Positions 1 through 7,821 of a stretch of DNA of 64,000 nt are shown one piece after another. Source of the DNA: Pseudodonghicola sp048268305 (GTDB lineage Bacteria > Pseudomonadota > Alphaproteobacteria > Rhodobacterales > Rhodobacteraceae). Where the stretch lies: the NCBI RefSeq assembly GCF_048268305.1, contig NZ_JBLWVT010000003.1, forward strand, positions 423,166 to 487,165. The letters run 5' to 3'. The translations under genes were made by a program, and so were the position numbers. The notes beneath the pieces were generated by a model that worked only from the letters and a program-made list of their open reading frames with translations, made no database searches and was not told the DNA's origin. Within the stretch, counting starts at the first letter, position 1; every line of letters starts with the position of its first letter.

Positions 1-363
1 GCGCGCGGCGACCTTGTCGCCCATCCGCTCGATGGTCTCGGCGGTGGGGCCGACATAGGTGATCCCGGCCTGGGCCAGGGCCCGGGCAAAGGCCGGGCTT
101 TCCGACAGGAACCCATACCCCGGGTGCACCGCGTCGGCCTTCGTCTGCTTCGCCGCCGCCACGACCTTGGCGATATCGAGATAGGAGTCCTTCGAGGGCG
201 CCGGCCCGATGCAGATGGCCTCGTCCGCGAGCTTGACGGCCAGCATGTCGGCGTCGCCCTCGGAATAGGCCTGAATGGTGTGAATGCCCAGCTCCCGCGC
301 GGCCCGAATGATCCGGACCGCGATCTCCCCCCGGTTAGCGATGAAAAGACGGCTGATGGTCAT
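1..363 (-). CDS. accC: Biotin carboxylase subunit of an acyl/acetyl-CoA carboxylase (partial, N-terminal 121 residues)
   Basis: The reading frame begins at an ATG at 363 and runs off the left edge, so only the N-terminal part is visible. It starts MTISRLFIANRGEIAVRI, the ATP-grasp biotin carboxylase opening, and carries HPGYGFLSE near residue 80, another family hallmark. The enzyme carboxylates biotin on a carrier protein with ATP and bicarbonate. It lies 3 nt downstream of a small biotin carrier gene and belongs to the same transcript as pxpA. Known association: PxpA-family genes often sit with a second AccB/AccC-like pair distinct from the fatty-acid enzyme. Which acyl substrate is used cannot be told from this fragment. 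Confidence 0.9.
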   Translation of the reverse strand, partial: MTISRLFIANRGEIAVRIIRAARELGIHTIQAYSEGDADMLAVKLADEAICIGPAPSKDSYLDIAKVVAAAKQTKADAVHPGYGFLSESPAFARALAQAGITYVGPTAETIERMGDKVAAR

Positions 364-366
364 CGG

Positions 367-603
367 TCAGTCGTCCAGCTCCGCCAGAACCGCACCGGCC
401 ATCACCGGCGCCTCGTTCTCGGCGACATAGCTGGCGAAGGTGCCGGCGGTCTCGGCCTTGACCTCGATGAAGGTCTTCATCACCTCGATCAGCCCGATCA
501 CATCCCCCACGGCCACCGCATCGCCCTTGACCTTATAGGCCGCCTCGTCCGGCGAGGGTTTGTGATAGAAGGTGCCCGGCAGCGGGGATTGGATTTGTGT
601 CAT
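367..603 (-). CDS. Small biotin carboxyl carrier protein
   Basis: A 78-residue biotinyl/lipoyl-type domain and nothing else. The biotin-acceptor motif is EVMKT with Lys43; the usual fatty-acid AccB motif is EAMKM, so this is a divergent carrier. It lacks the long Pro/Ala linker and N-terminal domain of normal AccB. The start at 603 is chosen because GGAGAG lies just upstream; an in-frame ATG at 630 lies before that ribosome binding site. It sits between pxpA and the biotin carboxylase gene, so it probably carries carboxybiotin for that enzyme. The frame could equally be called an acetyl-CoA carboxylase biotin carrier subunit. Confidence 0.85.
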   Translation of the reverse strand: MTQIQSPLPGTFYHKPSPDEAAYKVKGDAVAVGDVIGLIEVMKTFIEVKAETAGTFASYVAENEAPVMAGAVLAELDD

Positions 604-636
604 TGTCTTTCTCTCTCCTGTTGGGCCCATTTCAGG

Positions 637-1419
637 TCAGGCCATGTTTTCAAGAACCGTTGCGGCCGGCGCGATGGTGATGCCGTTGTCCAGCAGCGCC
701 TTGCGGATCGCCCTGCCGTTTTCCAGCGCGCCGGGCGTGTCGGAATGGAAGCAGATCGATTCAAATTCGATCTCGATGTCCTTGCCGGTCACCGTGCGCA
801 CCAGGCCCTCCTTACAGGCCCGCAGACATTTGTCGGCAATCGCCTGCGGGTCGGGACGCGCCACCTGGCGGGCGAAAACGATCGAACCGCTGTCGTCATA
901 GTCGCGATCCGCATAGAATTCGCGCACCACCCGCTGGCCCATGCGCCGGGCGATCTCATAGGTCTTCGAGACGCCCATGCAGAACAGGATCGCCTCGCCG
1001 CAGGTCTTGCGGAGGGTGTCGACCAGATGCTGCGACAGCTCCTCGTTCACCGCGGCCTCCATATAGAGCGCGCCATGCGGCTTGATGTGCTGGAGCTGGA
1101 CGCCATAGCGTCGGCCGAATTCGCGGATCGCGCCCACCTGATAGAGGATGTCGTTGACCAGCTCTTCCGACGAGGTTCGGATATAGCGGCGGCCAAAGCC
1201 CTGCAGGTCACGGTATCCCGGATGCGCCCCGATGCCGACGCCATGCTGCTGCGCCAGCTTGACCACACGGTCCATGGTGGTGGGATCGCCGGCATGAAAC
1301 CCGGCCGCGATATTGGCCGAGCTGATCAGCTCCATCAGGTCTTCGTCCGCCGCCTCCCCCAGGGTCCAGTGGCCGAAGCCCTCGCCCATGTCACAGTTCA
1401 GATCGATGATGCCACGCAT
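637..1419 (-). CDS. pxpA: 5-oxoprolinase subunit A (LamB/YcsF family)
   Basis: 260 residues, full length for the family. It opens with IDLNCDMGEGFGHW and continues with SANIAAGFHAGDP and IGAHPGYRD, the signature blocks of PxpA/YcsF. In the known system PxpA acts with PxpB and PxpC to cleave 5-oxoproline to glutamate using ATP. PxpB and PxpC are not in the window and may follow the biotin carboxylase gene to the left. It is the first gene of a minus-strand operon (pxpA, biotin carrier, biotin carboxylase), read divergently from a LysR regulator across 224 bp that hold two matching operators. Confidence 0.92.
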   Translation of the reverse strand: MRGIIDLNCDMGEGFGHWTLGEAADEDLMELISSANIAAGFHAGDPTTMDRVVKLAQQHGVGIGAHPGYRDLQGFGRRYIRTSSEELVNDILYQVGAIREFGRRYGVQLQHIKPHGALYMEAAVNEELSQHLVDTLRKTCGEAILFCMGVSKTYEIARRMGQRVVREFYADRDYDDSGSIVFARQVARPDPQAIADKCLRACKEGLVRTVTGKDIEIEFESICFHSDTPGALENGRAIRKALLDNGITIAPAATVLENMA

Positions 1420-1500
1420 GGTCTCGCCTCAGTTAGTCTTCGAGAGGCATCTTCACTTTCGTTTCCTATAGAAGTAAAATTCTAAATGCTGCGGATGCAA

Positions 1501-1517
1501 ATTCGGAAAATCCGATA
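1501..1517. promoter_or_regulatory. Operator copy 2 for the LysR regulator (imperfect)
   Basis: ATTCGGA-AAA-TCCGATA, an imperfect copy of the perfect 17-bp palindrome at 1596-1612, with the same half-site TCCGATA. It lies 82 bp upstream of pxpA, in the place expected for a LysR site acting on the pxpA promoter. Confidence 0.6.
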
Positions 1518-1595
1518 GATGAGAGATGCGCGACCGGGCGCAAATTCTTACGAAATCACCAGTTTTCCAAGGGGAACTGGGAAGGTAAGCCGCAG

Positions 1596-1612
1596 TATCG
1601 GATTTTCCGATA
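1596..1612. promoter_or_regulatory. Operator copy 1 for the LysR regulator (perfect palindrome)
   Basis: TATCGGA-TTT-TCCGATA is a perfect inverted repeat with a 3-nt centre, 31 bp before the LysR start at 1644. Its size and its place in the shared intergenic region fit a LysR-type recognition site used for autoregulation. A second, weaker palindrome (CCAGTT ... AACTGG) lies at 1559-1580. Confidence 0.65.
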
Positions 1613-1643
1613 TCAGGACAGCAGAAAACCGGATGGGTGCGCC

Positions 1644-2564
1644 ATGATGAATATTCGACATCTCAAGTATTTCGTGGCGACCGCTGAATCGGGGCAGGTC
1701 AGCCGCGCCGCCAACCTTCTGGCGATCTCGCAATCCTCGGTCACCGGCGCGATCCGCGATCTGGAGACAGAGCTTGGCACCGACCTGTTCCAGCGCTCCT
1801 CCCACGGGATGGAGCTGACCGAGGCGGGGCGCGAATTCCTCGCCTCGGCGCGGGAGATCCTGCAGAAGCTGGACGAGGCCACCAAGCTGACCCGCCGACA
1901 TTCGACGGTGAGCGGCGTGATCTCTCTTGCCGCGACCTATACGGTGATCGGCTATTTCCTGCCCTATCACCTAGACCGGCTGAAACACCTCTATCCCGGG
2001 CTGGAGGTCCGGCTGAGCGAGCTGAACCGCGAGAGCATCGAAGAAGGATTGCTGTCGAACCGCTTCGACATGGCGGTGCTGCTGACCTCGAACATGAACA
2101 ACCCCGAGCTGGAAAGCGAGACGCTGCTGAAATCCACCCGGCGGCTCTGGGTGCCGAACAACCATCCGTTCCAGCGCCGCGGCAAGGCCAGTTTCGAGGA
2201 GATCGCGCAAGAGGACTACATCATGCTGACGGTCGACGAGGCGGCGCATACCACGATGAAATACTGGAGCCTGACCAGCTTTCAGCCGCAGGTGAAACTG
2301 CGCACCTCCTCGGTCGAGGCGGTGCGGTCGATGGTGGCGAACGGTCAGGGGGTGACGATGCTGTCTGACATGGTCTATCGCCCCTGGTCGCTTGAGGGCA
2401 AACGCATCGGCACCATCACCACCGACAAGGAAATCCCGTCGATGGACGTGGGGCTTGCCTGGCGACGGGGCCTCGAATTCTCGCGCCCCGTCTCGGTCCT
2501 GGTGGACTATTTCAAGCAGTGCTACGCCCTGCCCCAGACGCCATTCGCGCTGGGACGGGGTTGA
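1644..2564 (+). CDS. LysR-family transcriptional regulator (5-oxoproline/carboxylase locus)
   Basis: 306 residues. The N-terminal winged helix (about 1-60) is typical: HLKYFVATAESGQVSRAANLLAISQSSV with ELGTDLFQR. The remainder is a periplasmic-binding-like effector domain. It is divergent from pxpA and is therefore the likely regulator of the pxpA-biotin carrier-biotin carboxylase operon. The effector is unknown; 5-oxoproline is a reasonable guess only. An ATG at 1647 is an equally possible start. Confidence 0.9.
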   Translation: MMNIRHLKYFVATAESGQVSRAANLLAISQSSVTGAIRDLETELGTDLFQRSSHGMELTEAGREFLASAREILQKLDEATKLTRRHSTVSGVISLAATYTVIGYFLPYHLDRLKHLYPGLEVRLSELNRESIEEGLLSNRFDMAVLLTSNMNNPELESETLLKSTRRLWVPNNHPFQRRGKASFEEIAQEDYIMLTVDEAAHTTMKYWSLTSFQPQVKLRTSSVEAVRSMVANGQGVTMLSDMVYRPWSLEGKRIGTITTDKEIPSMDVGLAWRRGLEFSRPVSVLVDYFKQCYALPQTPFALGRG

Positions 2565-2568
2565 GCGA

Positions 2569-3546
2569 TCAGGGCTTCAGCAGCACCTTGCCGGCCTTGC
2601 CCGGCGCCAGCGAGGCGCGCACCGCGTCGCCGATCCGGTCGAGCGGAAAGATCGCCTCGACCGGAAGCTGGACGGCACCGGTGATCACCAGCCGCATCAG
2701 CTCGCCGAACAGGCGCTGACGCTCGTCGGCGGGCATGGCGGCACTGACCTTGGCGCCCCAGAAGCCCTTGACCACCGCCTGCTTGAAAATCAGATCGCCC
2801 GAGGAGATCTGCATCGGCTCGCCCGTCATGGTGCCGAAGGAGACCAAGAGCCCGTCGTCGCCCAGAAGCGACAGCAGATCACCGCTGGCGGTGCCGCCGA
2901 CGGAATCGATGGCCGCCACGATGGGCGCGTCGCCGGCCAGTGCGCGGACCTGTGTCTTCCAGCCCTCGGCGGCAGTGGACACCGCGTTGCCGATCCCCAG
3001 CGCCTCAAGCTCGCCAATACCGGCATCGCGGCGCACCAGATTGATCACGTTGATGCCACGCGCCTTGCCCAGCATGGCGACGGCCTTGCCGACCATGCCG
3101 TTGGCGGTGTTCTGAACGATCCAGTCGCCTTCCTTGACCTCAAGGAATTCCAGCAGGGTCAGAGCGCTGAACGGCATGGCGATCAGCTGTGCCGCCGCCT
3201 CGTCGCCGATCGCCTCGGGCAGCGGCACCAGCCCCTTGGCCGAGGCGGTGAAATACTCCGCCCAAGTGCCATGGACACCGGCGACGGCGACCCGTTGGCC
3301 CAGGGTCACGCCCTCGACGCCTTCCCCCAGCGCGTCGACGATGCCGACCGCCTCGGACCCGCCGATCGCCGGCAGCTCGGGCTTATAGCCGTATTGGCCG
3401 CGCACGGTCCAAAGATCGTGGTTGTGGATCGGCGACAGGATCGTCTTGATCCGCACCTGACCGGCAGCAGGTTCGGGCAGCGGCGCGTCGACGGGGGCCA
3501 GAACTTCGGCCGGGTCGCCGAAGGTCGCATGTGTTGCAGTACGCAT
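2569..3546 (-). CDS. MDR-family NAD(P)H-dependent oxidoreductase (quinone/enoyl reductase-like)
   Basis: 325 residues with the medium-chain dehydrogenase/reductase fold: a GroES-like N-terminal half, then a Rossmann half with NTANGMVGKAVAMLGKARG as the nucleotide-binding segment (about residues 148-166). The zinc-ligand cysteines of alcohol dehydrogenases are absent, as in quinone oxidoreductases and mitochondrial-type 2-enoyl reductases. It is the last gene of a TetR-ohr-MDR transcript, which suggests reduction of reactive electrophiles or quinones. The exact substrate cannot be assigned. Confidence 0.85.
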   Translation of the reverse strand: MRTATHATFGDPAEVLAPVDAPLPEPAAGQVRIKTILSPIHNHDLWTVRGQYGYKPELPAIGGSEAVGIVDALGEGVEGVTLGQRVAVAGVHGTWAEYFTASAKGLVPLPEAIGDEAAAQLIAMPFSALTLLEFLEVKEGDWIVQNTANGMVGKAVAMLGKARGINVINLVRRDAGIGELEALGIGNAVSTAAEGWKTQVRALAGDAPIVAAIDSVGGTASGDLLSLLGDDGLLVSFGTMTGEPMQISSGDLIFKQAVVKGFWGAKVSAAMPADERQRLFGELMRLVITGAVQLPVEAIFPLDRIGDAVRASLAPGKAGKVLLKP

Positions 3547-3563
3547 AGTGGTCTTCCTTGAAC

Positions 3564-3974
3564 TTAAGCAGCAGTCACGTGCAGACGCACGTCGATATTG
3601 TCGCGGGTGGCATTGGAATAGGGGCAGACCTGATGGGTCGCGGCGATCAGCTTCTGCGCCTCGGCTTCCGGCAAACCGGGCACGTCGATATAGATATCGA
3701 GATCAAGCTTGTAGCCGCCTTCCGGGGTCTGGCCGATGCCGACCTCGACCGAGGTCTTGCTGCCGGTGGCATCAAGACCCATCTGCTTGGCGACAACCGC
3801 CATGGCGCTATCGAAACAGGCGGCATAGCCCAGCGCGAAAAGCTGTTCGGGATTGGCGCCGGCCTTGCCCGATCCGGGCAGCGCCAGATCGAAGGCGAGG
3901 CTGCCGTCGTCAAGTTCGGTATGGCCGGAGCGGCCGCCGGTCGCGGTGGCGCGGGTCTTGTAGAAAATCTTCAT
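3564..3974 (-). CDS. ohr: Organic hydroperoxide resistance protein (Ohr/OsmC family)
   Basis: 136 residues, the normal Ohr length. It has the ATATGGR segment near the N terminus, Cys53 in GYAACFDSA and Cys117 in VCPYSNATR, the two redox cysteines of Ohr. The family reduces organic peroxides with a lipoylated partner. The start at 3974 is fixed by AGGAGG directly upstream; that site overlaps the end of the TetR gene, whose stop is 1 nt away, so the two are translationally coupled. Ohr is usually controlled by the MarR-type OhrR; control by a TetR protein here is inferred from the operon. Confidence 0.93.
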   Translation of the reverse strand: MKIFYKTRATATGGRSGHTELDDGSLAFDLALPGSGKAGANPEQLFALGYAACFDSAMAVVAKQMGLDATGSKTSVEVGIGQTPEGGYKLDLDIYIDVPGLPEAEAQKLIAATHQVCPYSNATRDNIDVRLHVTAA

Positions 3975-3975
3975 C

Positions 3976-4617
3976 TCAGTCCTCCTGAGGATCGGTGTGT
4001 GTCTTGGAATTTCCAGAGCAGACCAGCAGCGCCAATGTCGCCTCATAGGCCTGGCGCATCGGGGCGCGGTCGCGCGACAGCTTGCTGAGCAGGGCCGCCC
4101 CCAGCCACATCTGATAGAGCATCTGCGCCAGCCCCGACGCGGGCGCCCCACCCAGCGGCAGCGAGCCATCGGCGCGCGCCTCTTCGATCATCTGGGCGAT
4201 ACGGGCGATCAACGCCTCGGTCCCCTCGCTCAGCACCTGGCGCATGTCTTCGGAGAGATCGGCGACCTCGGCGGCCAGCTTGACGACAAGGCAATCCTCG
4301 GCCCAGCCCCGGGCCGGATCCTCCGCCCCCGCCAGCCAGGCGCCCCAATAGCGCATCAGCCGGGTTCGCCCGTCGGGCAGATCGGCGGCCAGAAGCTGAT
4401 CCATCAGTGCCAGATAGCCTTCGACATATTGCTGCAACAGGGCACAGCCGAAGGCCTCTTTCGAGGGGAAGTAGTAATAGAACGATCCCTTGGGCACGCC
4501 GGAGGCCTTGAGAACCTCCTGCAAACCAACGCCCACGAACCCCTTCTGCAGGACGAGCGCATGGCCCGTCTCGAGGATCTTCTGGCGTGTCGCCTCGGCT
4601 TTGCTGATCTGTCTCAT
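3976..4617 (-). CDS. TetR-family regulator of the ohr-oxidoreductase operon
   Basis: 213 residues. The N-terminal TetR helix-turn-helix reads GLQEVLKASGVPKGSFYYYFPSKEAF (about residues 31-56). The C-terminal part resembles the NemR/AcuR-like group that senses electrophiles, and includes cysteines (for example EDCLVV near residue 108) that could be reactive. It is the first gene of the operon, followed by ohr after 1 nt and then by the MDR oxidoreductase. A palindromic site 22 bp upstream of its start supports autorepression. The inducer is not known. Confidence 0.88.
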   Translation of the reverse strand: MRQISKAEATRQKILETGHALVLQKGFVGVGLQEVLKASGVPKGSFYYYFPSKEAFGCALLQQYVEGYLALMDQLLAADLPDGRTRLMRYWGAWLAGAEDPARGWAEDCLVVKLAAEVADLSEDMRQVLSEGTEALIARIAQMIEEARADGSLPLGGAPASGLAQMLYQMWLGAALLSKLSRDRAPMRQAYEATLALLVCSGNSKTHTDPQED

Positions 4618-4638
4618 AATCTTTCAGATAGGTTAAAA

Positions 4639-4653
4639 TAGACCGGTCGTCTA
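4639..4653. promoter_or_regulatory. TetR operator upstream of the tetR-ohr-MDR operon
   Basis: TAGAC-CGGTC-GTCTA is an inverted repeat in a locally AT-rich promoter region. It matches the general TAGAC-N-GTCTA form of NemR/AcuR-type TetR operators. Confidence 0.6.
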
Positions 4654-4690
4654 GTAGCGTTTCCGTGATCCGCCCACCCTCAGGACAAGC

Positions 4691-4717
4691 AAAAAAGAAG
4701 GGGCCCCAAGCCCCCTT
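4691..4717 (-). terminator. Rho-independent terminator after the sulfatase/PMH gene
   Basis: On the minus strand a GC-rich stem (AAGGGGGC ... GCCCCTT) is followed by CTTTTTTG. It lies 31 bp past the stop of the sulfatase-like gene and separates it from the tetR-ohr operon on the same strand. Confidence 0.75.
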
Positions 4718-4747
4718 CCCTGTCTGGTCCAATCCGCGCCCCTCTGC

Positions 4748-6247
4748 TCAGCGTCGGGGGTTGCGCCCCCGCTTCACCCCATCCGGTGTGATCATGGTCC
4801 AGGCAAAGCGCCCTTCCGCATGGGTCATCCGGTGGTCGAGCAGACAGCGCGTCATGCCCAGGATCATCGGCGCCAAAGCCGGATCGCCGGCCAAATCACG
4901 CGCCTCTCCGTCAGCGGCGCGATCGAACAACAAGGGCGGCAGCCCGCCGTTGACATGCACCAGCGTGTGGCGCGCGCCACGCAGGATGCAGAGATTGGCC
5001 CGGCTCGCGTCCAGCCCCAGCGCCACCTGCCCCGCCGTGGGCGTGATCGGATCGCCGAAGTCCAGCTCGGAATAGCTGTAGCTGCGCCACCCCTCCGGCG
5101 CCTCGCCGGCCAGGAAGGGGCGCAAGCTGCGCCCGTCCATGGTATCCGGGATGTCGATGCCCAGCAGATCGAGGATGGTGGGCGTCACATCGACCGATTC
5201 CGTCATCGCCTCGACCGCGCGGCCAAAGGCCTCCGGCTGATCGGGGTCGCGAATGATCAGCGGCACGTGATAGGCCGCCTCGTGATAGGTCATCTTGCCC
5301 CAGAGACCGTAATCACCCAGCATCTCGCCATGATCGGCGGTGACCACCAGCAGGGTATCGTCATACTGGCCGCTCTGCTTCAGCCAGGCGATGACGCGGC
5401 CGATGTGATGGTCGACCTCGGTGGCGAGACCCAGATAGATCGCCCGCAACAGCGCGACATTCTCCGGCGTCGCCTCCAGATCGGGAAAGCCCACCACGGT
5501 GCGCGCGATCCCCTGCCCCGCCCGGGCCGGGGCGTCGAGCATATGAGCATCGCCCTGCGCCGGGGCCGGCAGGTGGACGGGATCGTACATGCGGTTATAG
5601 GGCGCCGGCGCGACCAGCGGCGGATGCGGCCGGATATAGGTCAGATGGGCGCACCAGCCACGTGGGCGCACGGCGATTTCCGACAGGAAGCGATCGGTCA
5701 GAAAGGCGGTGTCGCTGTCCTCGGCGCGGTAGAGCGCCGGGGCGTCAGGTCGGTCACCGACGGGGCGAAAGATCTCCTCCCCCTCCGGCACGTCATAGCC
5801 CTGCCGCGCCAGATGGGCACGCCAGGGCCAGCTCTCCTCAAGCCGCATCTCCAGTGCCTCGTCAAAGCCGGGCATCACCTGTTCATAGGAGAACAACGCG
5901 GGATCGGCCGGATCATGCGCCCGGGGGTCGCGCGTGCTGTCGGTATAGCCGTAAAGCAACGGCAGCCAGCCACCGCGCCTGAGCTCGGTCGCCAGATTGG
6001 GGCGATCGGCCGGCAACGGCGTGCCATTGCGCACGGCGCGGTGGTTCATTGCATATTGCCCGGTGAGGATCGAGGCGCGCGACGGCCCACAGGGGTTGGT
6101 CACCGAATAATGCCGGCGAAAGCTGACCGCCTCGCCCATCAGCGCCCGCAGGTTGGGCAGATCGACATGGGCGGCCAGCGCCCCATGCAGGCAATCGGCG
6201 CGGAACTGGTCGATCACCACGAAAAGCAGGTTTCGGCGCGGCGGCAT
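4748..6247 (-). CDS. Sulfatase-superfamily hydrolase, probable phosphonate monoester hydrolase
   Basis: 499 residues of the alkaline phosphatase/sulfatase fold. Asp13 in VVIDQFRAD is a metal ligand. Cys53 in NPCGPSRAS fits the C-x-P-S-R formylglycine motif, so the enzyme needs Cys oxidation to be active. TADHGEMLGDYGLWGK near residue 345 is the conserved metal block. Family members include arylsulfatases and the phosphonate/phosphate monoester hydrolases of rhizobia and Burkholderia, which use the same CGPxR motif. The start at 6247 follows AGGAG. It is the last gene of the phnW-phnX-amidase series, which favours phosphonate or phosphate esters over sulfate esters (inference). Confidence 0.8.
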   Translation of the reverse strand: MPPRRNLLFVVIDQFRADCLHGALAAHVDLPNLRALMGEAVSFRRHYSVTNPCGPSRASILTGQYAMNHRAVRNGTPLPADRPNLATELRRGGWLPLLYGYTDSTRDPRAHDPADPALFSYEQVMPGFDEALEMRLEESWPWRAHLARQGYDVPEGEEIFRPVGDRPDAPALYRAEDSDTAFLTDRFLSEIAVRPRGWCAHLTYIRPHPPLVAPAPYNRMYDPVHLPAPAQGDAHMLDAPARAGQGIARTVVGFPDLEATPENVALLRAIYLGLATEVDHHIGRVIAWLKQSGQYDDTLLVVTADHGEMLGDYGLWGKMTYHEAAYHVPLIIRDPDQPEAFGRAVEAMTESVDVTPTILDLLGIDIPDTMDGRSLRPFLAGEAPEGWRSYSYSELDFGDPITPTAGQVALGLDASRANLCILRGARHTLVHVNGGLPPLLFDRAADGEARDLAGDPALAPMILGMTRCLLDHRMTHAEGRFAWTMITPDGVKRGRNPRR

Positions 6248-6323
6248 GGCGGTCTCCTGTTGCCGTCTTGTGGTCTTGCGAAAAGCCCGCGCCGCCCCTT
6301 GCCAGCACGACGCGGACCTTTTG

Positions 6324-7748
6324 TCAGCTTTGGCGCGCGGGGCGCGGATCAATCGGGCGCAGCGCCGGCTGGCGGCGTTCCAGCACTTCGCCCGCGGCGA
6401 GCAGCATGTTCTCGGCAAAGCGCGTCGACAAAAGCTGTACGCCGGTCGGCAGGCCATCCACCACCCCCATCGGCACCGAGAAGCCCGGCAGCCCCAACAC
6501 CGGCGGCATGAAGGCCGGCGCCAGTTCGGTCAGATAGGTTTGGCCGGAGGTCTCGGGCTGCATCTCGTGCCGGGCGGGATAGGGCCGGCGCCAGGACGGC
6601 GCGGTCAGCACGACCGGATGGGTGGCGAACAGCATCTGCCATTGGCGCAGAACCGTACTGCGGCTGGCGAAGGCCGCCAGAAAGGCATCGCGATCCAGCG
6701 GCTCCAGCGTGTCGCACAGCAGATCCATCAGCCGGTTGACCCGCGCATCCCCCAGTTTGCGAATGCCGTGAATCGGCCCCGACAGCAGTTCGTGCCCGAC
6801 CACCACCTGCCAGAGCTCAGAGGCCGCCAGCAGCGAGGGCGTCTCGACCTCCTCGACCTCATAGCCGGCGTCCGACAGCATCGCCGCGGCGCGGGCGATG
6901 GCGTCGATCACCTCGGGATCGGCGCTGCAGCCCTCGGGCTCGCGGATCACCGCAACCTTGCAGGGCCGCGCGACAAAGCCAAGGTCGACCGGCGGCATCA
7001 CCACCTGCAGCGGATCGCGCGGATCCCAAAGGCTCAGCGCCTGCAGCCCCAGCCGGATGTCCTTGACCGACCGCGCCAGCGGCCCCTGAACCGAGGCGAC
7101 CTGCGAGGCCAGCAGCCGTTCCGACTGCGACGAGGGGTTATAGCAGGGCAGCACCCCGGTGGTGGGCCGCAGCCCGAAGACGCCGTTGACATAGGCCGGC
7201 AGCCGGATCGAGCCGCCGATATCGCTGCCATGGGCCAGGGCGCCAATGCCGGCGGCCACCGCCGCGCCCGCCCCGCCCGACGACCCCGCCGGCGTGATTT
7301 CCGGATCATAGGGGTTCATCGTCGGCCCGAAGAGGTCGTTATCGGTGAAAAAGCTCATCGAGAAGGCCGGTGTATTGGTCCGCCCGATGATCACCGCCCC
7401 ATGGTGGCGCAGCGACCGCACGGCCGAGCCATCCTCGGGCGCGATCAGATCGGCGAAGGCGACCACACCGTTGGCCGTGGCGCGGCCCTTGTAATCGGCG
7501 TTCATCTTGGTGGTGATGGGCACGCCGTGGAGCAGCCCCAGCTCTTCCCCCCGGGCGCGGGCGGCATCGGCGGCGCGGGCATCCTTCAGCGCTTCTTCCG
7601 GCAGGGCGTCGACCACCGCGTTCAGCGCCGGGTTCACCGCCTCCATCCGGGCGAGCGCGGCCTCGGTCGCCTCGACGCTGGAGATATCCCCCACTGCGAT
7701 CGCCGTGGCCAGCTCCGCGGCGGTCCAGCTCCAGAGGTCTTTTGTCAT
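6324..7748 (-). CDS. Amidase (amidase signature family)
   Basis: 474 residues with the Ser-cisSer-Lys triad in place: Lys81 (ITTKMN), Ser156 in the glycine-rich PAGSSGGAGAAVAAG block, and Ser180 in GSDIGGS. These enzymes hydrolyse amides or act as amidotransferase subunits; no GatB/GatC genes are near, so a catabolic amidase is more likely. It sits between phnX and the sulfatase-like hydrolase on one strand. An N-acylated aminophosphonate is a possible substrate, but that rests on context only. A terminator-like hairpin lies between phnX and this gene. Confidence 0.85.
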   Translation of the reverse strand: MTKDLWSWTAAELATAIAVGDISSVEATEAALARMEAVNPALNAVVDALPEEALKDARAADAARARGEELGLLHGVPITTKMNADYKGRATANGVVAFADLIAPEDGSAVRSLRHHGAVIIGRTNTPAFSMSFFTDNDLFGPTMNPYDPEITPAGSSGGAGAAVAAGIGALAHGSDIGGSIRLPAYVNGVFGLRPTTGVLPCYNPSSQSERLLASQVASVQGPLARSVKDIRLGLQALSLWDPRDPLQVVMPPVDLGFVARPCKVAVIREPEGCSADPEVIDAIARAAAMLSDAGYEVEEVETPSLLAASELWQVVVGHELLSGPIHGIRKLGDARVNRLMDLLCDTLEPLDRDAFLAAFASRSTVLRQWQMLFATHPVVLTAPSWRRPYPARHEMQPETSGQTYLTELAPAFMPPVLGLPGFSVPMGVVDGLPTGVQLLSTRFAENMLLAAGEVLERRQPALRPIDPRPARQS

Positions 7749-7785
7749 CGCCGTATCTCCCGGGCAGTCTGTTGTCTTGAAACGG

Positions 7786-7812
7786 AAAAGGGCCCCGGCA
7801 GGTGCGGGGCCC
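7786..7812 (-). terminator. Terminator-like hairpin between phnX and the amidase gene
   Basis: On the minus strand GGGCCCC pairs with GGGGCCC across a 9-nt loop and is followed by TTTTCC. It lies just past the phnX stop and could end or attenuate the phnWX transcript before the amidase and sulfatase-like genes. Confidence 0.6.
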
Positions 7813-7821
7813 CAAAATTGA

